Positions 1 through 9,700 of a stretch of 64,000 nt of DNA are shown here, piece by piece. Made by a program: the position numbers and the translations under genes. Within the stretch, counting starts at the first letter, position 1; every line of letters begins with the position of its first letter. Below the pieces are notes generated by a model. It was not told the DNA's origin. It was given only the letters and a program-made list of their open reading frames with translations, and made no database searches. The stretch is from Nectonema munidae (Eukaryota; Nematomorpha; Nectonematoida; Nectonematidae). Location: assembly GCA_030549495.1 (NCBI GenBank), contig JAUIRK010000106.1, positions 1,259,001 to 1,323,000 on the forward strand. The letters are read 5' to 3'.

Positions 1-272
1 AAGAGTTTGAAGATCGATAAAATGTCTTTCATATTTTTAGCCAATCCTTTAGGACCAGGAGGTTCCAGAACAATATTTCGAATATTTAAGCTTTCAGGTC
101 TCCCTGCTCCTTGATGTTTCGGGTCTCTAGTATACTCTGTTGCATCGGGAGCAACTAAAGTTTCATCAAGTAATTCCTCTTCACTTGTGTAAGAAGATAT
201 AGAAGAGTCGGTGTCTAAGCTATTGAAGGAGGAGAAGGAGTCAGTAGACAAAGAAGAAGAAGAAGACATCAT
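1..272 (-). mobile_element. piggyBac-like transposase, N-terminal part, cut by the window edge
   Basis: An open frame of 90 codons runs on the minus strand from an ATG at 272 to the left edge. It starts with a Ser/Asp/Glu-rich stretch and continues into NIRNIVLEPPGPKG followed by a hydrophobic segment. The acidic Ser-rich start followed by a PPGPK-type motif just ahead of the transposase core is typical of piggyBac transposases. The same motif recurs in this window at 17200-17511 (NVINFPPGPK). No stop interrupts the visible part, so this copy could be less decayed than the others, but the catalytic Asp residues lie outside the window. Confidence 0.6.
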
Positions 273-391
273 AAAGGAAAGAATGAAAATCAATTTATTC
301 CAAGTGAGAAAAAACGCACGGCTCAAGAAATAAGAAACACGAGTTTGAGCGTGAAACAAAGTGATCAAAATGGTACAAGGTTTGAATAGTT

Positions 392-888
392 GAGATCAGA
401 AGTGAAGAAGTAAATTACATACATATATAAAATGTTTTTAAAATCGTTTATGATCCTTTATTGCTTATTATTCTTGACAAATTGATAAGAAACGTCATCA
501 CAACGCGTATTGATGTTGTTCATAGCTTCATATCTTTTATACAATAAACAAATCAATCCCAATAACAAATCTCATCATGACATTGCCAAGTTTATTTATG
601 ACACGATATGTGGCATTTCAAATATAAAGATACTATGACGCAAAGAGATCAGAAGTGAAGAAGTAAATTACATACATATATAAAATGTTAAAATCGTTTA
701 TGATCCTTTATTGCTTATTATTCTTGACAAATTGAAGAGAAACGTCATCACAACGCGTATTGATGTTGTTCATAGCTTCATATCTTTTATACAATAAACA
801 AATCAATCCCAATAACAAATCTCATCATGACATTGCCAAGTTTATTTATGACACGATATGTGGCATTTCAAAGATACTATGACGCAAA
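392..888. repeat. Tandem duplication, two units of about 250 bp
   Basis: Two adjacent near-identical units occupy 392-644 and 645-888. Both begin GAGATCAGAAGTGAAG and end with GATACTATGACGCAAA. They differ only by small indels and a few substitutions, for example in the T-run after AAATG and in the AT-rich stretch near the end. I see no coding potential. The unit lies directly upstream of the piggyBac-like frame at 1-272. Confidence 0.9.
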
Positions 889-1489
889 TTTATCACAATT
901 GTTCGATACCTTTCATCATACCATTGCTCAATATTTATGGCATATGTCATTTGCATTACAAATTTGAAGTATTTATGACGTGAATCAATGAAAGAAATTA
1001 TTTATGCTTTATACCAATTTTTGATACATTTACAGCAAAAAGTTGTAATATAAATTTTGTATGATATAATCACCAAAAAAATAAAGTCCGGTTAAATAAA
1101 GAAAATTTACTTACAAATTAATTTGTGAAAAAGAATGATTTTTCTCAACCGAAAAACTTTTTGATCGTTGCTATATATAAAAATTAATAATTATTATGCT
1201 ATGTACTATAGTAGCTTTTGAAATAATCTAACTCAAAATTTATTATGTTTTTTATACTAATTTCATAATAATATAGATGGCGTTAAATTAAAAATTAAAA
1301 ACTTCCATAGATTTTTTAATATTTAGTTTTTATTTTGTTAAACAACAGAAAAACAACTATTAAATACTAAACTATATTAAAAAAAATTTGTAATCGTAAT
1401 AGATAAGAAAAAAAAATTGGACAAAAATGTCATAGAGTCCGTCATCCGTGTTATATTTTATACGTCCGTCAAGCGAGGGTTAACTTTCT
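889..1489. other. AT-rich stretch without a recognised gene
   Basis: The stretch is AT-rich with many short stop-broken frames. Poly-A/T runs dominate 1060-1440. Nothing beyond background was found. Confidence 0.6.
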
Positions 1490-2411
1490 TTAATTGTCTT
1501 TAAGCATTCACTATTGCGTGAAGTCAACTTTTCTTTCACATTTGACTTTATAATTGAAAAAATATTCTCTATTGGATGCATCATAAAATCACTCTATAGT
1601 AATTGGTGTCTAGAAAAAAGTTTTTCATGCTTTCTTTTTCTTGAATTGCATCGTTTCCCTAATTAGCCAGAAGTCTTTGCATTTGGAGTTGCTGCCAAGA
1701 AATAATTTCAACTCTTCCATGAATACGAGAAACTTTTCACTATTACAAGTAGAATTTTCAAAAAGTTTTGAATGCATCACCTTGTTATAATTAATGTAGC
1801 AATGCGAGTTACATCTCGGCCTCTAAAAGAAGGTACACCTATATTAGATCTCTGTCCCAATTTTGATCTGCCAAAATTACCAGAGAGATGTAAATTGAAG
1901 CTAGACTCAATGAATATACATTTTCAGGGTTTTTGGATGCGTAATCACGTTAGAATTGGGAGTATTCAGCCCTTTTCTGAATAATTTTCTGGAGCATTTA
2001 CTTTTTCTAGCTCATGGTGTAGCTTGTTCAAGGTAATTTTCAAATCTTTTTGTATGAAGTTGTATAGAGTTGAGAGAGGAACATCAGTTGAAAACCTATC
2101 TCTGACTTTAACTTTTAAACGATCTAGGCTATAGTGCTTCAAGGGTTACCTTTAATAATTTCCTTAATATATTTGAGTTCCAACTCCTTCAACTTTTTAC
2201 ATCGATTTCCTACACATTGTTTTGCGATGACCTTTTCTCCATCATCTTTATACCGATGAAAGATTGATTTGGCAGTAGAATAATTGATGTCTGATATCGC
2301 TGCATCATCATCACTTATTGTGTAGCCTTTCTCTGCAAAACCAGCTTTGCCATTTCTCCTTTTTTCTTTGGAGACTTTATTATACGTGGGTAGTGAGGAA
2401 ATCAAAAACAA
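1490..2411 (-). mobile_element. Decayed Tc1/mariner-like (DDE_3 type) transposon
   Basis: Read on the minus strand, three blocks appear in the right order. At 2411-2139 an open frame of 90 codons has a helix-turn-helix look (INYSTAKSIFHRYKDDGE). At about 1960-1790 comes KCIFIESSFNLHLSGNFGRS followed by PSFRGRDVTRIA, which matches the first catalytic-Asp region of Tc1-like DDE_3 transposases (usual form FIDESGFNLH). At about 1600-1500 comes HPIENIFSIIKSNVKEKL, matching the NPIENIW-type block that carries the last catalytic residue. The first Asp codon is missing (FI-ESSFN), and stops and shifts separate the blocks, so the copy is inactive. Terminal repeats were not identified. Confidence 0.65.
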
Positions 2412-3547
2412 TGCGTGTCGAGAGAGAAGCAGTAACTATTTGTAGGAAAATTTAGTGGACCGATTCTCATACACTCATACGTGACTCAATGAAAGTGTTT
2501 GGCTTTTGTGCTTGTTTATTTTGTGTTTTTATGTGAAATCATATTAAAAACTCTTAACTTTATGTCCTAAGATTTTTTTGAATTTCATAAATTTTTATAT
2601 TTTTACTGAAAATATTGAAAATTGAGATATTTTATCCAAAATAAACCTAATCCAAACTTTTTATCTATTTTTTCTGAAACTAAAATAAACAAAGAAGTGA
2701 ATGAAAGTCAATGTCTATAAATACTTTACTGAGCTTTGAAACATTTCTCGCGTGCACAACTTAAAAAGTAAAAATTCGTTCAAATTATCTTGCTAAAAAA
2801 CAAATATATATTTTTGAATTAATTCTCTAAAAGAGCGACAAGTAAAAAATGTAGTTCGAAAACGAAATTAACAATTAAAAAACAAATTCCAAGTACAAAA
2901 AGAAGCATTTTGAAATAATAATAATTAACAAAATCATAATAAAAACTTAAAGACTAATTCAAAATGGAAAAGGTCGAATTTAAAGTCAAAATGGTATATA
3001 ATATCAAGGCCTATAGACTATAGAGTTCTTATTTTATGTCCCCCTGGATTTTACACAGTCTAGATATAAAATATATTAAAACTTTGCACTTTCATTTCAA
3101 ATATTTAGCGCTAACTATGCGTCTTTAAAAAAACTCATGAACCATATTTAAGAGAACTAACATTTTAAGTATATTACTATAGATGTTTAAAAAGATGGTA
3201 AAAATCTTAAGAAAAGATTTCAATTGTGAACACATGACTCCATAATCCATGAATGAGCGATGAATCTAAAGCAAGGTCAGTTTAGCTCCTTGAATGATGG
3301 AAATCTTTTATTTCAAATTGATCTCTGAAGTGTAGTATATAAATGTGTCTGATAAACTTACCCACTGTTAATTGAATACTGAGTGCGCTAAGACCGATTT
3401 TTTAAAACTGGAATTAAATTCTATATCAAGACGAATCGACATCGTAATAGGAATCGTACAAAATTTTGAAAACCTCCCGTCAATACACGGAATAAAAGTA
3501 GCATCTGTTTAAAACAAAAGAAATTGAAGATTAGTATGATAAATGAG
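2412..3547. other. AT-rich stretch without a recognised gene
   Basis: No exon, RNA gene or recognisable repeat was found. All open frames are short and AT-biased. The missing 5-prime exons of the TTC8 gene could lie here or to the left of the window, but none is recognisable. Confidence 0.5.
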
Positions 3548-3809
3548 CAGGGCCGGCCTTAGGCCACTGCAACATAGGCGCCGCGCTTCTCATTTATTTT
3601 GATGATATATTTTATGATCTCGCTAAACGCAATGTTCGCAAAGTAAAGTTACTTTGATCGTCATTTTGTGTTAATGAAAAAGTAATAAATCAAATCCCTT
3701 TTCTTTTTTTCAAAATCTTATTTCTCACTTTTAATCCCTTTTCCTACCCACATTGGGCGGCGCGCAATCCATTTTGCATAGGGCCCCGCGAACACTAGAG
3801 CTGCCCCTG
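3548..3809 (+). mobile_element. hAT-type MITE, copy 1 (CAGGGCCGGC ends)
   Basis: A 262-bp non-coding element starts CAGGGCCGGCCTTAGGC and ends with a degraded inverse (GAGCTGCCCCTG). It is homologous along its length to the element at 6094-6371 in the same orientation, sharing for example CGCTAAACGCAATGTTCGC and the GGGCCCCGCGAACACTAG block. CAGGG...CCCTG termini fit hAT MITEs, which make 8-bp target duplications. Its own two flanks do not match: taaatgag on the left, caaataaa on the right. They match the outer and inner flanks of copy 2 instead. Confidence 0.8.
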
Positions 3810-4552
3810 CAAATAAACCAATATCAAATAACTAAATACTTTTTTTCAAAGTAAATTGAATATAAAAAAAATTTATTTAAAGTTTAAATGATGAGTTTAG
3901 AAGATTATAAATATGGAGGCTTGAATGTAAAATAATAATTTAGACTAACAAATATAAACCATTGAAAGAAGTATAGACTCGACAGTATATCATATGGAAT
4001 TTCACTCAAATCAGTTAAATTTTTTTCAAGTACACAAATATAACTTCTTAACAGATTTAACATCAAACGTTGAACTGATGTTAAAACAAGTTGTCTTATA
4101 TTTGTATTGGTCTTTTTCAACTAAGATTAGCATTAAAAGTATGAGCTGGAAACTGTGAATTCTAGTGCACTTTCTCATCTTTCTTTACCATGTCAAATTT
4201 GATCAAAATTATAAAAAATTTCTAAAATCAAACTCTCCCTATGAAAATCATTTCTAACACACCTTTCATATATACAATTCCAATGATAATTTTTTTTCAT
4301 ATTTAGACTAAACTTGGCATGAAAAAAGTCGTATATATATCATATTCATGATGATGATGATAATGATGATGTTGTATAATGTATATGTATATGACTTCCA
4401 TTGTACTAAATTTCAAATAGGTGTAACTCGAGCGTATGTGATTTAAGTTCTTCAAAATTGCAAATATTTTCAATTTTTGATATAGGGTGTGTGAAATTAT
4501 ATTCTTTAATTTTGACTAGAAGTTTGATTTTTAATTTTCATCAATTACATGC

Positions 4553-4604
4553 ATATAGTAGTCTGGCAAATTGTCTCCCGCATCGTCTTGCCAGACTACT
4601 ATAT
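4553..4604. repeat. Perfect 17-bp inverted repeat (hairpin)
   Basis: The left arm 4553-4569 (ATATAGTAGTCTGGCAA) is exactly complementary to 4588-4604, with an 18-nt loop between them. It is not followed by a T-run, is not next to a gene, and has no known function. Confidence 0.85.
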
Positions 4605-5220
4605 ATTTTTCTTAAAAAATCGATGAAATTTGAGAATGCCACTTTAAAAGATAGATTATTATTATAGGTAAGTAAATTTTGATGATTTTTTTGTCCAAAT
4701 TCAAGCTAATTAATAATTAATTTTATGAATATAAATCTTTAGGAAGCAACATTTTGTGATTTTTCTTCCGAATCTCTTAAATTTGTTAACCATACCAGTA
4801 AACAATTTCTATTCAAATCAAATTTATTTCAAAATGATTATTGTGATTATTTATTTTAATAATTCATGATAACAATTACAAAACATGTGTATTAAATCTT
4901 TGACAATCTTCAGTACTTATTGTGATTGTCGCTTCTTTGATTATGCTCCAGGGGTTCCCAACTCCAGGCTTGCGACTCTAATTAGCGTCGCAACAGTATT
5001 TTCAAGGGTCACAAGAGACTTTCAAAAAAATATCTGTATATTCCATAGTTGATAAAATTTTTATTTAAAATTTAAATAATGCAACTAATTTACTTTTTAA
5101 AGTAAAAATTCCACGAAACACATAGTATAGAAGTAGCTTTTATGTATAAAAAGCATTTGACAATCTTCTCTGTAGGCCTACGGCAATGAAAAACATTACT
5201 ACCTCAAAAAAAGCGTGCTA

Positions 5221-5345
5221 CGACATTTCATCACACGACTTTCATCACACGACATTTCATCACAACGACACTTCATCACGCGACTTTCATCACACACAAC
5301 TCCATTTCATTACAACAACGCTTCATCATAAAATATTTCATGACA
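5221..5345. repeat. Degenerate minisatellite, unit about 15 bp
   Basis: About eight imperfect units of the type CGACATTTCATCACA or CGACTTTCATCACA follow one another. The array becomes more degenerate to the right (CATTTCATTACAACAA, then CGCTTCATCATAAA). Confidence 0.85.
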
Positions 5346-6093
5346 TAAAACTGTGAATTTTATAAAAAAAAAACAAGCGATGTACCTATATATTGGTTTC
5401 GGCTATTTTTTAAAGAATCGGTATTGAATCAATTTTTCAAATAAACAAAAAAATATTTTTAATAAAAGACAAACTTTGAAAAATTTCTTTCAAATTTTAA
5501 TGAATAAATAAAAATTCTATTTTTGTTTAACTTAAAAAATATTAATATTTATTTATTTGAATCTGAAACAATATTTTTTCTCTAAAATTTATATTAAATA
5601 AACAAAATGTTACCTAATTTGTTTTTTAATAAACAAAATGTTAATTTAGTTTTGTTAAATGCTTTGACAAAACTAAAGTTGTTTGTAATATTTGGAATCG
5701 GTACATCGCTAAAAAAACTTACTCCAGTAATGAAAAATGATGAAAAACGCATTTACTCTTTCTCTTTTATTTAATTTAGTTATATTAAATTTAAACATGA
5801 AATTTCAACAATGAGAGTATTACAATTTTATTTACCTCAAAAAACAATATGAAAAATAAAACATTTTATTGTTAAACAAACTACTTACAGTCAGAATATT
5901 GAACAGCTCTAATTGACTCCCAATGACCCTTAAAATGTGAAAGTGTTTTATTTTCTTAAATACTCTTTTTTTGTTAACTTGTATACCTTTTTAAACTATT
6001 GATATTTGAAAGCGCAAAAATAACAACGTAAAATCGCGAAGTTTATTTCGGGGTTTACTTTGAAACAAAAAAGTGGACCGACCTACAAATAAA

Positions 6094-6371
6094 CAGGGCC
6101 GGCCTTAGGCGACTGCAACCTATGCGTCCGCAGTGGGCCCCACGCTTCTCATTCTTCATTTTGATGATATATTTTATGATTTCGCTAAACGCAATGTTCG
6201 CAAAGTAAAGTTACTTTGATCGTCATTTTGTGTTAATGAAAAAGTAATAAAGCAAATCCCTTTTCTTTTTTTCAAAATCTTATTTCTCACTTTTAATCTT
6301 TTTTCCTACCCACACTGGGCCCCGCGCAATCCATTTTGCATAGGGCCCCGCGAACACTAGGGCCGGCCCTG
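6094..6371 (+). mobile_element. hAT-type MITE, copy 2 (CAGGGCCGGC ends)
   Basis: A 278-bp non-coding element starts CAGGGCCGGCCTTAGGC and ends GGGCCGGCCCTG, so its inverted ends are better preserved than those of copy 1. Left flank caaataaa (6086-6093) and right flank aatgagat (6372-6379) do not match each other. It ends about 170 bp before the first visible TTC8 exon. Confidence 0.85.
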
Positions 6372-6542
6372 AATGAGATATACAGTAAAGCTTCTCTAGA
6401 TCGGCTTCCATTTGTAGAATGTTAAATGACCTCGCATGATACTCACAAGTACTTCCTTACTTAAACCTGTTAGAAATTTGTAAATACATATTGAACTTTT
6501 TGTTCTCTTTGGCATAAAAGTTTGCATTTTCTTCTATTTTAG

Positions 6543-6774
6543 GGAAGAGGTCGTGGGAGCAGAAGAGTCAAATGATAGCGCATCGTCCAATCTTTTTTTG
6601 AAAGCAGCGAACAAAATATTTTCTTTTGCTCCTTCACCAGCAACTGATATTCTTTCTCCATTCTGCTGCATAACCTTTTTACAGTACTTGTTCCATGTAA
6701 ATGGTGACTTACCTCTCAGTCTAGCTTTTTCTCGTTACCTTTCATCTCGGAACGAAACTTCTTGGCTTTATCTT
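6543..6774 (+). CDS. TTC8: TTC8 exon (first visible)
   Basis: The acceptor is TTCTATTTTAG before 6543 and the donor is CTT|GTGAGTAA after 6774. The exon enters in phase 2, so another coding exon lies upstream, and leaves in phase 0. It encodes an acidic Ser-rich linker followed by the helical segment that precedes the TPR array of BBS8. The frame stays open past the donor to 6951, but the read-through shows no similarity and the donor is strong. Confidence 0.65.
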
Positions 6775-9700
6775 GTGAGTAAACCTTTGAAATACATGCA
6801 CTCGATTTACTTCCGTTTTATTTGTGATATTTATCGCTGGTTTAATAATTTCCGATATATGTCTTCATTCTCTGTACCGGAATTTTTCAAAAATAACCCC
6901 TCGCATTACTATAGTAAAAATTGCATGGAATGTGTCAAAATTTTAATTTAAATAAAACTTCTTTGGCTACATTTATTCAAAAAGTTTTTAATTTTAATTT
7001 TTTCAATATTTTTGTCAAAATACTTTTGTGACAATTTAATTTATTCGTAAACTTTCTCTAAAAAATGATTTAGAAAAATTAATATTTTGACTTTTTCCCA
7101 AAACAAGCTTCATTTTTTGAAAACTCTTCCGCATATTTTATTTTGCTTACTTTTGATAAAAAAAATCTTTGCCCCCTTTAAAAACTAAATTCGTACATTC
7201 TTAATCCTTGTCAAATAAAAAATTCTGATGGTCATGGCTAATGTCACTGCAGTCTGAACTCACTTAAGTAATCGACTCACTTTTCTAGCTTAGACTCTGA
7301 ACCCGACCCCATTTCATGAATCCACTCTTGAAGGTGACGGTATCGAAGGTCTTTGCATCCGAAGGGCAAAATTGAACCGCTTGTATCGAACTATGAGCAA
7401 AGAAGCTTTGATTCCTAAATTCAATTTGTAGTACCAAAGCCAGGTCCCCATCCAAGATAAGAGGGGCGTGGGGAATATGCCCTGGGCTATACTTCTTGAG
7501 GATGGAGGATATAGAAATATATAGTAATGATAGATAATGCGTTATAAAGAGAGAGGGGGTTAACTCAATATATTATTATAATCAACATGTAGCGTCATCC
7601 TACGCTTGTGTATTATATGTAGCAGAAACTAATATTTTGAAATAATTTTTTGGTGGCGAAATTAGACTTTTTAAATCAAATTATCGACTTTAAAACTTTT
7701 TTGGAAAGAATGAAAAGATAAAGTAAAAATGATCATGGGTTACTTGCCAATATCTCTTCCTCGTTTTACTGCCTGATTTAGAAATTATGTTAATTATTTT
7801 TCATGTTTAAGTTTTACGTAATAAGGTGCTATTACTCTCTCAAAAGATATGAAAATGCTATTGCTTTCAATGAAAAGTTTGCTTATATAGAGCAACCAAT
7901 TGTCGATGGCAAAATCATTTTGGCTAAATGTTACTTAGCCAATGGAAATCACTCTACTGCCTTATCTACTCTCAAAAATGGTACAATTGAGGATATATTT
8001 TCAAGCATATAGGACATTTACTTTATTTAGCACTGGAGACTTTCTCTGAAGAAATCAGTATCTGCAATGCTATTTATGAAATTTATTCCCATTACTTGCA
8101 TAGACCTAAAGACGGAGAGTTTTGGCTGAACCACGCTCTTAAATTAGATCCAATGAACATTGAAGCGATCTCCTCTTTATCACTACTAAAGTTTCAACAA
8201 GGTTGTGTCGATGAAAATGCTTACGATAAATGCCTCAACATTTATACGCGCGTTCTCTTAACCTCCTACGTTTCTCCAGAAGTATATTGATTAATGACAT
8301 TAAAATAAATCTATCTTTTAAAAAATGTGTGCCACTTCTTAATCTTATGTCAAATATGATTATACTTATGGTTTTTGTGCTTTCTGTGTTGTGTTGGATA
8401 TGTGTTTTTTGAAGATGAGTTTCGGGTCAGAATTTAAACCTAATATGGTGGATTCTTTGCTGTAGGCATTGTTTGGTTGTGGAGGTGTAGGTCAAGTGTA
8501 GTTTTGTATTCTGCTGAGTCTGGAGGGAAAAGTGTTGGCAGTTTTAGTGAAGTTTAGTTTAAGTTGGTTTTCGTTAATCCATTTGTGTATTTTATTGCTC
8601 TTGTTCTTAATCCTTTCAGGCACCATGGATCACGAGTGATCCACTATCTTCCTTTTTAAACAAATAAGAAAATTCATTCAAAAAGAAAAGCAGACGTTTT
8701 ATCAACGAAAACCAAGGCCTGAAAAAGTTAAATGTCATTTAAAAAAGTACTTTCCCACCACGCTTTTGATCGACAAAATTTCAGAATAATTTTGGAAGTT
8801 TTTTAGGGACTTCTCATAATATCAAGGATTTTTACGTGTGTGTGCATATTCGATAATCCTTAAAACTTGAATGATACCTTTATTGATGAAAGCTATTCTA
8901 TTCAAATTAACATCATCAAAGATCAAAAAGGCGCAAGAAAGCTCTAAGTGATCGTCTATTTTATTCATTGACCTTCCTTTTTTAATGTTTGAAAGAAATG
9001 GTTCAGTGCTTAGTTAACACTATTCATAATAGTGATCAGTTATACATTTATGATGGGTATAAAATTTTGACTTTTTCTAAAAATCGAGTGTGTTTCCAAG
9101 ATTTTATTATTTTTGAAAAATTTCCATCACACTCATTAATTTTTAAAATGTCCCTAAAAATACAGTTTGTTCAGCTGAAGCTTAGATGAATAGGTAGTAT
9201 CTTTGAGTGAAAAATCAAAATTTGTCACACATATGATGAAGGCATTTAAATGTATTGGTAATAATGATTTAATAGTGATAGCAGTACAACCGTTGTATAA
9301 GCGTAGCGATATTGAGCAACTAAAAGCCAATAAAGTCAGTATTCATGCATTTATCTAAACGCCTCCAAAACATCCCTAAATGATTGTGTTATGTTTTTGA
9401 CCAGAGGTTGTTATACATTTTCAGTTACGGACCCCTTTGAGAATCTGGTAGAACTCGCGGACCCCTTACCTAGGAAAATACATATAAAAAGATGACCTTT
9501 CATAAAATGAATTTATTTATTCAAATCTAATGAAATTTATGAAATCAATATATGAACACAAGAAACAATGTGAAAATGTAACATATTTGTATTTTGTAAA
9601 TTAATTAAACCAAAAACCTTAATTTTGCGGTTGTTTTCCCAGAATAAGAAGAGGAAACTGTGGAGTGGTCTTCGATAATGTTACACGTATATAATCTCTG

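Larger units (their letters stand above)
3810..6093. other. 2.28-kb segment between two hAT MITEs
   Basis: The segment is flanked at both ends by the same 8 bases, caaataaa (3810-3817 and 6086-6093), just inside the two MITE copies. It holds a GAT-rich microsatellite near 4348-4372, a perfect hairpin at 4553-4604, an isolated hAT-like end (CAGGGGTTCCCAACTCCAGG) starting at 4949 whose partner end I did not find, and a short-unit tandem repeat at 5221-5345. No gene was recognised. Confidence 0.6.

Noticed and set aside
6775-6951. Continuation of the TTC8 exon frame past 6774
   Set aside because: A strong GTGAGTAA donor ends the exon. The read-through has no TPR character, and the phase-0 junction to 7812 restores BBS8-like sequence.
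7981-8012. 32-nt intron or single-base frameshift in TTC8
   Set aside because: A 50-nt intron ending at 8030 with a better acceptor also restores the frame and fits the short-intron size class.
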